Source: Enterobacter pseudoroggenkampii (GTDB taxonomy: Bacteria; Pseudomonadota; Gammaproteobacteria; Enterobacterales; Enterobacteriaceae). From it: a stretch of 64,000 nt of DNA. Both the position numbers and the translations under genes were made by a program. Below, in pieces: positions 10,598 through 19,604 of this stretch (positions are counted from its first letter, which is position 1; each line of letters starts with the position of its first letter). A model generated the notes under the pieces. It did no database searches. It was given only the letters and a program-made list of their open reading frames with translations, and was not told the DNA's origin. The stretch is taken from contig NZ_JAPMLV010000001.1 of assembly GCF_026420145.1 (NCBI RefSeq), forward strand, positions 496,001 to 560,000. The letters are read 5' to 3'.

Positions 10598-11983
10598 ATG
10601 TCTTTTGATTCCCTTGGCCTGAACCCGGAAATTCTGCGCGCGATCGCAGAGCAGGGCTACGTTGAGCCAACCCCAATCCAGCAGCAGGCTATTCCTGCCG
10701 TTCTTCAGGGCCGTGACCTGATGGCCAGCGCCCAGACCGGCACCGGTAAAACCGCGGGCTTTACGCTGCCGCTGTTAGAGCTGCTGGTAAAAAACCAGCC
10801 GCACGCCAAAGGCCGCCGTCCGGTTCGAGCGCTGATCCTCACCCCAACTCGCGAGCTGGCGGCGCAGATTGGCGAGAACGTGCGTGACTATAGCCGCTAT
10901 CTCAACATTCGCTCGCTGGTGGTGTTCGGCGGCGTCAGCATCAACCCGCAGATGATGAAGCTGCGCGGCGGCGTGGACGTGCTGGTGGCAACGCCGGGTC
11001 GTCTGCTGGATCTGGAACACCAGAACGCGGTGAAGCTCGATAGCATTGAAATTCTGGTGCTGGACGAAGCCGACCGCATGCTCGACATGGGCTTTATTCA
11101 CGATATTCGCCGCGTGCTGGCCAAGCTGCCGCCGCGTCGTCAGAACCTGCTCTTCTCCGCGACCTTCTCCGACGAGATCAAGGCGCTGGCGGAAAAGCTG
11201 CTGCATAACCCGCTGGAAGTGGAAGTGGCGCGTCGCAACACCGCCTCTGAGCAGGTGACCCAGCACGTTCACTTTGTTGATAAAAAGCGCAAGCGCGAAC
11301 TGCTCTCCCAGATGATCGGTCAGGGGAACTGGCAGCAGGTGCTGGTCTTTACCCGCACCAAGCACGGCGCCAACCACCTGGCGGAACAGCTGAATAAAGA
11401 CGGCATCCGCAGCGCCGCCATTCACGGTAACAAGAGCCAGGGCGCGCGTACCCGTGCGCTGGCGGACTTCAAATCTGGCGACATCCGCGTGCTGGTGGCG
11501 ACCGACATCGCCGCCCGTGGCCTCGACATTGAAGAGCTGCCGCACGTGGTGAACTACGAGCTGCCAAACGTGCCGGAAGACTACGTTCACCGTATCGGCC
11601 GTACCGGCCGTGCGGCGGCAACCGGTGAAGCGCTTTCGCTGGTCTGCGTGGACGAGCACAAGCTGTTGCGTGACATCGAACGTCTGCTGAAGAAAGAGAT
11701 CCCGCGCATCGAAACCCCGGGCTACGAAGTGGATCCGTCGATCAAAGCCGAGCCGATTCAGAACGGTCGTCAGGGCGGTGGTGGACGTGGCCAGGGTGGC
11801 GGCGGTCGCGGTCAGCAGCCGCGTCGTGCCGAAGGCGGCGCACCGAAATCATCCGGCAAACCGCCGCGTCGCAACAACGACAGCAAACCGGCGGGTGAAA
11901 ACCCGTGGCGCAGCGGCGAAGGGAAACCGGCAGGGGAAGGGCAGCGTCGACGCCGCCCGCGTAAACCTGCTAACCCGCAGTAA
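10598..11983 (+). CDS. rhlE: DEAD-box ATP-dependent RNA helicase RhlE
   Basis: 461-aa RNA helicase involved in ribosome maturation. Seen in order: Q motif ([10 protein letters not shown]), motif I AQTGTGKT (45-52), [12 protein letters not shown] at 156-159, SAT at 187-189, [10 protein letters not shown] and HRIGRTGR (331-338). The tail from about residue 385 is basic and rich in Gly, Arg and Pro, as is usual for RhlE RNA-binding extensions. Start at 10598 fits the family N-terminus MSFDSLGL. The upstream region (10427-10597) carries the promoter; the CecR-type palindrome at its far end may control it. A terminator follows. Confidence 0.97.
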   Translation: MSFDSLGLNPEILRAIAEQGYVEPTPIQQQAIPAVLQGRDLMASAQTGTGKTAGFTLPLLELLVKNQPHAKGRRPVRALILTPTRELAAQIGENVRDYSRYLNIRSLVVFGGVSINPQMMKLRGGVDVLVATPGRLLDLEHQNAVKLDSIEILVLDEADRMLDMGFIHDIRRVLAKLPPRRQNLLFSATFSDEIKALAEKLLHNPLEVEVARRNTASEQVTQHVHFVDKKRKRELLSQMIGQGNWQQVLVFTRTKHGANHLAEQLNKDGIRSAAIHGNKSQGARTRALADFKSGDIRVLVATDIAARGLDIEELPHVVNYELPNVPEDYVHRIGRTGRAAATGEALSLVCVDEHKLLRDIERLLKKEIPRIETPGYEVDPSIKAEPIQNGRQGGGGRGQGGGGRGQQPRRAEGGAPKSSGKPPRRNNDSKPAGENPWRSGEGKPAGEGQRRRRPRKPANPQ

Positions 11984-11988
11984 TCTGG

Positions 11989-12020
11989 AAGCCCGGTCGT
12001 AAAGCCGGGCTTTTCTTTTT
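11989..12020 (+). terminator. Intrinsic terminator of rhlE
   Basis: AAGCCCGG (11989-11996) pairs with CCGGGCTT (12005-12012) across an eight-base loop, followed by TTCTTTTT. It begins six bases after the rhlE stop and separates rhlE from the SOS promoter of dinG. Confidence 0.85.
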
Positions 12021-12046
12021 GCGGCAGCGAAGAGAAAGTGCCACAA

Positions 12047-12066
12047 TAGTGGCTGTTTATACAGTG
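12047..12066 (+). promoter_or_regulatory. LexA box of dinG
   Basis: TAGTGGCTGTTTATACAGTG lies 14 bp upstream of the dinG start. The right half TATACAG(T) matches the SOS consensus and the whole site resembles the LexA site of E. coli dinG, which has the same weak left half. Basis: seen motif plus known SOS control of dinG. Confidence 0.75.
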
Positions 12067-12080
12067 TTTCAGGTTTTCCG

Positions 12081-14258
12081 ATGGCTTTAACCGCGGCGCT
12101 GAAAGCGCAAATTGGCGCCTGGTATAAGGCGCTACAGCAGCAGATCCCCGACTTTATCCCCCGAGCGCCGCAGCGGCAGATGATTGCTGACGTGGCAAAA
12201 ACGCTCGCCGGGGACGACGGGCGACATCTGGCGATTGAAGCCCCGACCGGCGTCGGGAAAACCTTGTCGTATCTCATTCCCGGCATTGCCATTGCACGGG
12301 AAGAGGACAAAACGCTGGTGGTCAGCACCGCCAACGTGGCGCTGCAGGATCAGATCTTCAGCAAAGACCTGCCGCTGCTGCGCAAAATTATCCCCGACCT
12401 GCGGTTTACGGCCGCCTTTGGGCGCGGGCGTTACGTGTGCCCGCGTAACCTGGCGGCGCTGGCCAGCAGCGAGCCGAATCAACAGGATCTGCTCGCGTTT
12501 CTGGATGACGAGCTGACGCCAAACAATAAGGCCGAGCAGGAGCAGTGTGCAAAACTCAAAGCCGAGCTGGACGGCTATAAGTGGGACGGCCTGCGGGATC
12601 ACACCAGCCAGGCCATCAGCGACGACTTATGGAGAAGGCTCAGCACCGACAAAGCCAGCTGCCTGAACCGTAACTGTCACTACTACCGCGAGTGCCCGTT
12701 CTTTGTCGCCCGGCGCGAAATTCAGGAAGCCGAAGTGGTTGTGGCTAACCACGCGCTGGTGATGGCGGCGCTGGAGAGCGAAGCGGTGCTGCCGGAGCCG
12801 AAAAACCTGCTGCTGGTGCTAGACGAAGGCCACCACCTGCCGGACGTGGCGCGGGACGCGCTGGAGATGAGCGCCGAAATTACCGCCCCGTGGTTCCGCC
12901 TGCAGCTCGATCTGTTCTGTAAGCTTGTCGCCACCTGCATGGAGCAGTTCCGCCCGAAAACCACGCCGCCGCTGGCGGTACCCGAGCGGCTGAGCGACCA
13001 CTGCGAAGAGGTTTACAGCCTTATCTCGTCGCTGAACAACATCCTGAATCTTTATCTTCCTGCAACTCAGGAGGCGGAACACCGCTTTGCGATGGGGGAG
13101 CTGCCGGACGAGGTGATGGAGATCTGCCAGCAGCTGGCGAAGCATCTGGAAAAGCTGCGCGGGCTGGCGGAGATGTTCTTAAACGATCTGAGCGAGAAAA
13201 CCGGCTCGCATGACGTGGTGCGTCTGCACCGCATCCTGCTGCAGATGAACCGCGCTCTGGGCATGTTCGAAGCGCAGAGCAAGCTCTGGCGGCTCGCCTC
13301 GATGGCGCAGGCGTCCGGCGCGCCGGTCACCAAATGGGCCACCCGCGAAGTGCGGGACGGGCAGGTGCACCTCTTTTTCCACTGCGTGGGCATCCGCGTG
13401 GCCGATCAGCTGGAAAAGCTGATCTGGCGCAGCGTGCCGCACGTGGTGGTCACCTCTGCCACGCTGCGTTCTCTGAACAGTTTCTCAAGGCTGCAGGAGA
13501 TGAGCGGGCTTAAAGAGAAAGCGGGCGACCGTTTTGTAGCGCTGGACTCGCCGTTTAACCACTGCGAGCAGGGCAAGCTGGTCATTCCGCGCATGAAATT
13601 CGAGCCGCTGATCGACAACGAGGAGCAGCACATTGCGGAGATGGCGGCCTACTTCCGCGAACAGGTCGAGAGTAAAAAGTACCCCGGCATGCTGGTGCTG
13701 TTTGCCAGCGGGCGCGCGATGCAGCGCTTCCTGGAGCACGTCACCGATCTGCGTTTATTGCTGCTGGTGCAGGGCGTTCAGCCGCGCTACAGGCTGGTGG
13801 AAACGCACCGCAAACGCATCGATAACGGCGAGCGCAGCGTGCTGGTGGGATTGCAGTCCTTCGCGGAAGGTCTGGATCTGAAAGGGGACTACCTGACGCA
13901 GGTGCATATCCATAAAATCGCCTTCCCTCCTATCGACAGCCCGGTCGTCATCACCGAAGGCGAGTGGCTGAAAAGCCTCAACCGCTATCCGTTTGAGGTG
14001 CAGAGTTTACCTGCGGCGTCGTTTAACCTGATTCAGCAGGTGGGGCGTCTGATTCGTAGCCACGGCTGCTGGGGCGAAGTGGTGATTTATGACAAGCGTC
14101 TGCTCACCAAAAATTACGGCCAACGTTTGTTAAACGCGCTGCCGATCTTTCCGATTGAACAGCCAGAGGTGCCCGAGGTAAAAAAACGCCCGGCAACACT
14201 GACCGCCGGGCGCAGGAAAAGCCTCCGTGCTAAGGGGCGCGGTCCTACTGGTAAGTGA
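12081..14258 (+). CDS. dinG: ATP-dependent 5'-3' DNA helicase DinG
   Basis: SOS-induced iron-sulfur superfamily 2 helicase (XPD/Rad3 type) that unwinds R-loops, D-loops and forks. 725 aa; E. coli DinG is 716 aa. Walker A APTGVGKT is at 54-61. The four 4Fe-4S ligands C120, C194, C199 and C205 are all present at the E. coli positions, and the DEGH box is at 248-251. The C-terminal about 20 residues (after EQPEVPEVKK) are unusual: this DNA also encodes the terminator of the opposing fimbrial operon, so the tail appears to have been rebuilt at the insertion point. In E. coli ybiB follows directly; here a fimbrial operon intervenes, and the two 3' ends overlap by 14 bp. Confidence 0.96.
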   Translation: MALTAALKAQIGAWYKALQQQIPDFIPRAPQRQMIADVAKTLAGDDGRHLAIEAPTGVGKTLSYLIPGIAIAREEDKTLVVSTANVALQDQIFSKDLPLLRKIIPDLRFTAAFGRGRYVCPRNLAALASSEPNQQDLLAFLDDELTPNNKAEQEQCAKLKAELDGYKWDGLRDHTSQAISDDLWRRLSTDKASCLNRNCHYYRECPFFVARREIQEAEVVVANHALVMAALESEAVLPEPKNLLLVLDEGHHLPDVARDALEMSAEITAPWFRLQLDLFCKLVATCMEQFRPKTTPPLAVPERLSDHCEEVYSLISSLNNILNLYLPATQEAEHRFAMGELPDEVMEICQQLAKHLEKLRGLAEMFLNDLSEKTGSHDVVRLHRILLQMNRALGMFEAQSKLWRLASMAQASGAPVTKWATREVRDGQVHLFFHCVGIRVADQLEKLIWRSVPHVVVTSATLRSLNSFSRLQEMSGLKEKAGDRFVALDSPFNHCEQGKLVIPRMKFEPLIDNEEQHIAEMAAYFREQVESKKYPGMLVLFASGRAMQRFLEHVTDLRLLLLVQGVQPRYRLVETHRKRIDNGERSVLVGLQSFAEGLDLKGDYLTQVHIHKIAFPPIDSPVVITEGEWLKSLNRYPFEVQSLPAASFNLIQQVGRLIRSHGCWGEVVIYDKRLLTKNYGQRLLNALPIFPIEQPEVPEVKKRPATLTAGRRKSLRAKGRGPTGK
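14180..14212 (-). terminator. Intrinsic terminator of the fimbrial operon, inside the dinG 3' end
   Basis: On the minus strand CGCCCGGC pairs perfectly with GCCGGGCG across a ten-base loop and is followed by seven T residues. It starts 33 bp past the last fimbrial stop and lies wholly within the dinG coding sequence. Confidence 0.85.
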
Positions 14259-14748
14259 AGGTCACCTGCACCACGCTGCTGAACGTCCCCGCGCTCACCG
14301 GCATGGAGGTGGCGTAGTAGCGTGCGGCAAGTGGGAAATCGACGGTATGATCGCTTTGATTAACCAGGGCGCTGAAGCTCGCCTGCGGGGCAATCGTAAT
14401 GCGATCCAGGCGGTCTGCCAGCTCCAGAGCCAGCCCGCCGGCGCTGCCCGTGCTGGCAAATTTCGTCGGGTGTGCGCTGTCTGCCTGGCCGTTAAAGGTC
14501 GCGGTGGCGAGCGTGGTGGTGGACGGGCATTTTGACAGCGTAAGGTCAAAATTCTTCCACTCCCCGGTATCCCCCACATCCTTAAAATCGCTGGAGGCGG
14601 CTTGTCCCAGGTTAACGGTCAAATTCTGGCTGGCGCTGTCTACCGAGCAGGTATTGGCGATGATATTGCCTCTCATCTGGATCGCGATCTCATCGGCATT
14701 CGCCTGCGTGAGAAGGCCTGCCAGTAGCAGTAAGGTGATTTTTTTCAT
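14245..14748 (-). CDS. Minor fimbrial subunit
   Basis: Pilin-fold protein of 167 aa with a signal peptide (about 1-18, ending QANA). A cysteine pair typical of chaperone-usher subunits is present at about C34 and C74, and the chain ends in the family pattern with a penultimate Tyr (VTFTYQ). It probably serves as adaptor or tip-proximal subunit, exported by the Sec system and assembled by the adjacent chaperone and usher. Fifth and last gene of the operon. Its ATG overlaps the adhesin stop (ATGA), and its 3' end overlaps dinG. The specific fimbrial type was not recognised. Confidence 0.85.
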   Translation of the reverse strand: MKKITLLLLAGLLTQANADEIAIQMRGNIIANTCSVDSASQNLTVNLGQAASSDFKDVGDTGEWKNFDLTLSKCPSTTTLATATFNGQADSAHPTKFASTGSAGGLALELADRLDRITIAPQASFSALVNQSDHTVDFPLAARYYATSMPVSAGTFSSVVQVTFTYQ

Positions 14749-15734
14749 TTATATCCCAACGTAATCGTGGCAATGCTGTTTGCTGTGCCGGGGGTGACGC
14801 TGGCTGCCGTTTGTTGATATGCGACCTCAAACGGGATCGCCAGCGGAACGTTCGCTTGTGCAACTGCCGCCGTATTCTTGTAAGTATCAAAGTTGGCAAT
14901 TTCCCCGTCGAACATCATGCGCACTCCTACGCCGGTTGCTACGCCACTCTCCTGAGTCAGTTTTACGACGCCAGGGAAATCTGTTTCATAGCCGTTTGCA
15001 CTGTTGATCATCACTTGAGGCTGTACGGTGTTATTGCAGTTAACGGTAATGTCGAACGTCTGAGGCGACGTCAGAGTTCCTGTCCCGGTGAAGTCGCTGA
15101 CAGGGAAATTGCCCAGCGTCACGGTGAGGCTTTTCGGCGAAACTGAGCAGGTGACTTCGTTAAACGTGATATTTCCTGAATAGGAAAGGGTGTTCGGACT
15201 GCCTAAACCTTCGTGATTGTAAACGCCAAGCCCAAACTCCGTCTGAGCCTGAGAAAGCGAACCTGAGGACACCGTGGAGCTGGTTTTCACCAGCTCCAGA
15301 GTCACGTCAAAATTGAACGAGAGCTGTCCATCTGAAGAGAGATATCCCACCGGCGTATTCCGGGAATCACAGTGGACGCCACCGGCCCCCTGGATGCGTT
15401 GCCCCTGATCGTTCATCAGGGCGATACCAATCCCGGCGACACCAGAGTCGTACACGCCCGGCAGGCCCGCTATTTCTGAACCGGAACCATAATAGCAAGC
15501 CACTATTTCCATCCCCGGGCTGTAGGTACTGGAGCAATTCCCAGCAACGTGCACCGTCTGCTCTGAACCCGGAATGGTCGCGCCAACGGCCAGCGAGGTG
15601 GGTACCGATATGGAGGCCACATCAATCATCTTTGGCATATCCGGAGACGTGCATGACGCTTTCGCGTGCGGCATAAAAAATGCGGATATTCCCAGCACTA
15701 ACAATAAAAAACTCTGTTTAACGATTTGCATCAT
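14745..15734 (-). CDS. Fimbrial tip adhesin (two-domain, FimH-like architecture)
   Basis: Predicted tip adhesin of about 329 aa. It has a signal peptide ending PHAKA, an N-terminal domain of about 170 residues with several cysteines and no pilin signature (the presumptive receptor-binding lectin), then a pilin domain starting near ITFNEVTCSVSPKSLTVTLG and ending ATITLGYK. The start at ATG 15734 has GAGA-like bases about nine upstream and gives a normal signal peptide. An ATG at 15764 overlapping the usher stop would add ten basic residues and is the alternative. The receptor cannot be predicted. Position after the usher fits a tip subunit. Confidence 0.85.
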   Translation of the reverse strand: MMQIVKQSFLLLVLGISAFFMPHAKASCTSPDMPKMIDVASISVPTSLAVGATIPGSEQTVHVAGNCSSTYSPGMEIVACYYGSGSEIAGLPGVYDSGVAGIGIALMNDQGQRIQGAGGVHCDSRNTPVGYLSSDGQLSFNFDVTLELVKTSSTVSSGSLSQAQTEFGLGVYNHEGLGSPNTLSYSGNITFNEVTCSVSPKSLTVTLGNFPVSDFTGTGTLTSPQTFDITVNCNNTVQPQVMINSANGYETDFPGVVKLTQESGVATGVGVRMMFDGEIANFDTYKNTAAVAQANVPLAIPFEVAYQQTAASVTPGTANSIATITLGYK

Positions 15735-15754
15735 CTTTCGTCTCAACCAGTGCA

Positions 15755-18298
15755 TTACTGACATGTTGCGGCAGCGGTAATAATGCCGGATTCATCTCTC
15801 TCTTCAGCCAGCGCGTACTGCGCGATGCATTGTTCGCTGGCATTGTCACCCCACGCAACGGAGAGTTTTCCGCGTGCGGGGAGGCCGGAGAGGTACGTTT
15901 GGCCATCTGAGCCAACGATAAATTCGTTGTCCTTATCCTCAGTGGTCACCGTCGCGCCGAAGGGCAGCGGTTTACCGTTGTGCGTGAGCGGCATCAGCAC
16001 GCGATTGCCCACGCGGGTAGTAAAGCTGGCGCGAACTACGGCGCCGCGTGTAGGGGTCACTACCTGCGCCGCGTGCGTCACGTCGGCATCATCCGGCAGC
16101 GTTTCGGTATCCAGCGCAATGGTGTTATGGCGATACGCGGTGACGAATGGTACGACGGTGTAGCCGCGGAAATCGGTCTCAACGCCCGTCTGGTTGGTGA
16201 TATGCGTCCCGTGCGTTCCCGGCGCCTTCACCAGCGCGATGGTCTCACCGAGCGGCTGGCTCAGGGTGATGCCGTTGGCATGGGCAACCACGCCGCCCTG
16301 CAAACCGACGTTCACGGTCTGCTGGTATTTATCCTGACTGACGCCTGCGCTCACTTCGCCATAGGTCGCTTTGTAATCGGCGTTCATGCTGGTGGAGTTA
16401 CTGCTGCCGGTACTGCTCACCCCTTCCTGAATATTCCAGTTCAGGTTGTCTTCCTTCAGCGCCGTGCCGTTCAGGCCGATATTCTGCGTGGTACCGTCTT
16501 TGGTATTGTTCAGGTTGTAGGTGGCCCAGGTGTTATGCATCCAGTGGTCCAGCGGCACGGAGACGCTCAGCGAGAACTGGTTGTCGTTCGTCACTTCGTC
16601 GCCGTTTTCATCGCTGTCCTGGGTGTTCTTGTTCATGCTGTAGCTCAGGCTGTAGCTCACCCCGTGCCAGCTGTTGTTGTAGCTGACGCTCATGGAGGTC
16701 ATGTCCTGGTTCTGGCTCCAGTAAGTCTCTTTCACCATGTTCAGGGTGACGGACCCCCAGCCTTCGGGCAGCGTCTGGTCGATGGTGGCCTCGGTTCGGG
16801 CGCGGCGCTGCTGGGGGGCAGACCAGTCGTCAGAGCGGGTATATGACTCCATGGTGTCTTCCAGGGTGTAAAACCCTTTGCTGTTGTAGCGATAGCCCGC
16901 GAGCGAGAAGTTGGTGCCTGAACCGGCAAAATCTTTGCTGTAGCGCACGCGCCAGGACTGGCCTTTGCTGGCCTGCTGCTTTTTCAGCAGGGCCTTTGCG
17001 CGGGTGACGTCGATGGAGAACGCCCCTAAATCGCCCATGTTTTTCCCGGCGCCGAGCGCCTGGGACTGATAGTGGCTGCTCTGCTGTATGCCGCCGTAAG
17101 CGGTAAAACCAAAGGGCAGGCCGTAAATTGCGCTGCCCTGGGCAAACGGAGTTTTCTCGACGTCTTTGTCGTAGGAACGGTACCGCCCGGCGGTCACGCT
17201 GTAGCGCAGGTTTTTTTCGCGCTGCAGTACCGGTACGGAGGCATATGGCACCACGAAATGGCTTTCGCTGCCGTCGGTCTCTTTCACGGTGACCTGCAGA
17301 TCGCCGCTGCTGCCGGTGGGGTAAAGGTCGTTAATTTCAAACGCGCCGGGAGCGACCGTGTTCTGATAAATGACGTACCCGTTCTGGCGAACCATCACCA
17401 GCGCATTGCTGTGTGCGGTGCCGCGAATAATGGGCGCATAGCCTTTTTCGCTGTCCGGCAGCATGTCGCTGTCGGATTTAAGCTCCACGCCGGTGTAGGG
17501 TACGCTGTCAAAAACATCAGAAGGCGAAGAGCTTTGTCCAACGGTGAGATCGCTTTTCATCGCCACGATATCGCGCTGGGCATAGGTATAAACGGAGGAG
17601 AATTTTTGTTGCTCTTCCTTGCCCTGGGTACTGCGATTCCACGTGGAGTAGTTGCGTACGCGCCAGGCGCCAACGTTAAACCCGGGACGCAGGTTAACGT
17701 ACTGGCTGCTGTTATTCTGCTCGCCCGACTGTCGCGCATGGCTCTGGCTGGCAGTCGCGCTGTAGTTGAGAATACCTGCGGTGATCCCCTCGTCGAATTC
17801 TTTCGGGTCGATATAGCCGCGTGGAACCTGGCCCAGGGCCAGTTGAGGGATACTGAGCAGCAGCTGCTGATTGCGAACGTGAAACGACGTGGAGGCTGCC
17901 GGGATGGCGGTTAAATCGGCACACTGGCCTTTTGCCATCAGCGCCGGATATTTTTGGGTTTTGATCCCAAGGCTTTTTAAATCATTCAGGCTAAAGCAGG
18001 GCTGAAGTGAATTGCTGCCGTGTGAATCTTTTTGCAATGTGAACGTGACGTCGCGGGTATCAATTTTATTATTATTAATAAAAATAGCGACCTGATATTT
18101 ACCCGGTGCCTGCCCTGGCCCTTTTTCGTAAACCGACAGATCGGTCTTACCCTGTTGCGGATTATCAATATCCAGCAGCGCCGGGTTAAAATAATCATCA
18201 GCCATAACCTGCTGCGCAAAAAACATCATTGCCAGGCCACAGAGAATGACCAGCAGGGATGAAATTCGGCAGGTGAAAGGCTTTTTATGGCTGTACAT
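15755..18298 (-). CDS. Outer membrane fimbrial usher (FimD/PapC family)
   Basis: 847-aa usher. A long signal peptide ends near QQVMA. The N-terminal chaperone-binding domain begins DDYFNPALLDIDNP. The 24-strand beta-barrel region follows (about 140-680) with the plug region near GYAPIIRGTAHSNALVMVRQ, and the C-terminal domains end in EERDESGIITAAATCQ with the paired cysteines. It is the outer membrane secretion and assembly pore for the fimbria. It lies 26 bp after the chaperone gene and is followed by the adhesin. The operon order pilin-chaperone-usher-adhesin-pilin is a common gamma-type arrangement. Confidence 0.95.
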   Translation of the reverse strand: MYSHKKPFTCRISSLLVILCGLAMMFFAQQVMADDYFNPALLDIDNPQQGKTDLSVYEKGPGQAPGKYQVAIFINNNKIDTRDVTFTLQKDSHGSNSLQPCFSLNDLKSLGIKTQKYPALMAKGQCADLTAIPAASTSFHVRNQQLLLSIPQLALGQVPRGYIDPKEFDEGITAGILNYSATASQSHARQSGEQNNSSQYVNLRPGFNVGAWRVRNYSTWNRSTQGKEEQQKFSSVYTYAQRDIVAMKSDLTVGQSSSPSDVFDSVPYTGVELKSDSDMLPDSEKGYAPIIRGTAHSNALVMVRQNGYVIYQNTVAPGAFEINDLYPTGSSGDLQVTVKETDGSESHFVVPYASVPVLQREKNLRYSVTAGRYRSYDKDVEKTPFAQGSAIYGLPFGFTAYGGIQQSSHYQSQALGAGKNMGDLGAFSIDVTRAKALLKKQQASKGQSWRVRYSKDFAGSGTNFSLAGYRYNSKGFYTLEDTMESYTRSDDWSAPQQRRARTEATIDQTLPEGWGSVTLNMVKETYWSQNQDMTSMSVSYNNSWHGVSYSLSYSMNKNTQDSDENGDEVTNDNQFSLSVSVPLDHWMHNTWATYNLNNTKDGTTQNIGLNGTALKEDNLNWNIQEGVSSTGSSNSTSMNADYKATYGEVSAGVSQDKYQQTVNVGLQGGVVAHANGITLSQPLGETIALVKAPGTHGTHITNQTGVETDFRGYTVVPFVTAYRHNTIALDTETLPDDADVTHAAQVVTPTRGAVVRASFTTRVGNRVLMPLTHNGKPLPFGATVTTEDKDNEFIVGSDGQTYLSGLPARGKLSVAWGDNASEQCIAQYALAEERDESGIITAAATCQ

Positions 18299-18324
18299 GA
18301 TTATTTTATTACCGGCGGATAGTA

Positions 18325-18999
18325 TTAACGAACGGCTTTCGACCAGGTATGGCTGATGCTGCCGTAATCAGTAATAATGGAATACGTGACGGTTGAGCCT
18401 CCGATATTGCCAGGTAAGGCAAAATGCGTTTCCGTTTTCGGGACCGCCCAGGTGGCTTTTGTTACTTTATGACCGTTCAGCGTGACGGTCTGGAAGTTCA
18501 TAAAGAAAGGCGTGGGGTTATTCACCACCAATTCATTACCTTCATGGTGCCATTCAAGCTTATCGGCCACCTCTTCTGGTCTGCCTTTTACTGCTGACGG
18601 GCGATAAAGCAATTTAATACGCGTATTAATGGCAATTTGTAGCGTATTCACACCTTCGACGTGCTTTGATGATGGGATCGCTTTAATATTTAACCAGTAC
18701 AGAGATTCCCTGTCTTCCGGTAAATTTCCGCCCGTACGTACAACGCGCAGAACGTTATCTTCTTTCGCATCCAGACGGAAAAGAGGAGGGGTGATTAGGA
18801 ACGGCGCTTTGGCCAGGTTTTTACCGCCAGAGTCGACCCAGGACTGTACCAGATAATCCGTTGCATCTGGGTTTGAAAGACCAAGAGACGATTCCTTTTT
18901 CTCTCCCTGGTAGACCAGACGTGTGCCATTAATAATGACACCTGCATGTGCAGTAGAGGCCGCCAGTAAAAGCGTGCTCAGTAAATAACCGTGGCGCAT
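18325..18999 (-). CDS. Periplasmic fimbrial chaperone (PapD/FimC family)
   Basis: 224-aa periplasmic chaperone that donates a beta strand to fold pilins and delivers them to the usher. Seen: signal peptide (about 1-19, ending AHA), the immunoglobulin-like first domain with GTRLVYQGEKKESSLGLSN (conserved Arg), the PPLFRLDAKEDNVLRVVR segment, the family signature LYWLNIKAIP, and the conserved RIKLLYRP with the anchoring basic residue. It is separated from the pilin gene by a strong hairpin. Second gene of the operon. Confidence 0.95.
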   Translation of the reverse strand: MRHGYLLSTLLLAASTAHAGVIINGTRLVYQGEKKESSLGLSNPDATDYLVQSWVDSGGKNLAKAPFLITPPLFRLDAKEDNVLRVVRTGGNLPEDRESLYWLNIKAIPSSKHVEGVNTLQIAINTRIKLLYRPSAVKGRPEEVADKLEWHHEGNELVVNNPTPFFMNFQTVTLNGHKVTKATWAVPKTETHFALPGNIGGSTVTYSIITDYGSISHTWSKAVR

Positions 19000-19020
19000 A
19001 AATATTTCTCAATAAGATAA

Positions 19021-19054
19021 GAGATATTAACGCGTATAACCGTGTTAATATCTC
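19021..19054 (-). other. Intercistronic hairpin between major pilin and chaperone genes
   Basis: GAGATATTAAC (19021-19031) pairs perfectly with GTTAATATCTC (19044-19054) and extends inward with a G-U pair to a six-base loop, giving a 14-bp stem. On the transcribed strand it is followed by TTATCTTATT. Likely a partial terminator or mRNA-stabilising structure that favours pilin over downstream products. Confidence 0.75.
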
Positions 19055-19067
19055 AGGATTGATAATA

Positions 19068-19604
19068 TCAGTTATAGATAACGGTGAAGGTCGAAACGGA
19101 GTTAGCCGGACCTGCGGTAATCGCGGCCCCGGTTTGAATATAACGCGCGCCGAATATCAGGTCGTTAACTGCTGTACCGGAGGCTAACGGATATTGCTGA
19201 GAAGGGGTGTACAGACTCACCGGCTGCTCAGAAGCGTCAACCAGCTGAATAGCGACACCCGTTGCCGCATCCACATCCGGCGTTAATGCCAGCGTTGCGT
19301 TGTTATTCGCATCCGGCGTTCCGCCGAAGTTAATCGCTGCAGAGGTAACGGTTTCCGGACAGTCTTTTAACTGAATATCGAACTTCGTTAACGTGCTGGT
19401 AGAGCCTGCCCCGGTAAATACCGTTTTAGAGACTTTACCTAACTGAACGTTTAACGGGTTACTTAACCCATTAACCACCTGACACGCTGAATCAATAATT
19501 TCCCCGGTGAAGTTGATCTGCCCTTCACCGTTTGTTGCCGCAAATGCGGATGCAGAACATCCCACCGCTGCGGCGATGAATAAACCTAAAGCAACCTTGT
19601 TCAT
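19068..19604 (-). CDS. Major fimbrial subunit (type 1-like pilin)
   Basis: 178-aa pilin with signal peptide (about 1-22, ending AFA). The mature chain begins ATNGEGQINFTGEIIDSACQV, with the N-terminal extension for donor-strand exchange. The conserved cysteine pair is at about C41 and C82, and the C-terminal beta-zipper motif ends FTVIYN with the penultimate Tyr. First gene of the operon, as expected for the main shaft subunit. The 256 bp between it and the divergent ybiB is A+T-rich and must carry the operon promoter. No inverted repeats of the fimS type (phase-variable switch) were seen there. Confidence 0.92.
   Translation of the reverse strand: MNKVALGLFIAAAVGCSASAFAATNGEGQINFTGEIIDSACQVVNGLSNPLNVQLGKVSKTVFTGAGSTSTLTKFDIQLKDCPETVTSAAINFGGTPDANNNATLALTPDVDAATGVAIQLVDASEQPVSLYTPSQQYPLASGTAVNDLIFGARYIQTGAAITAGPANSVSTFTVIYN

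Noticed and set aside
14245..19604. Fimbrial operon as part of a genomic island with integrase or tRNA site
   Set aside because: No integrase, transposase, tRNA or direct repeats seen at either edge; only an operon-sized insertion can be supported.
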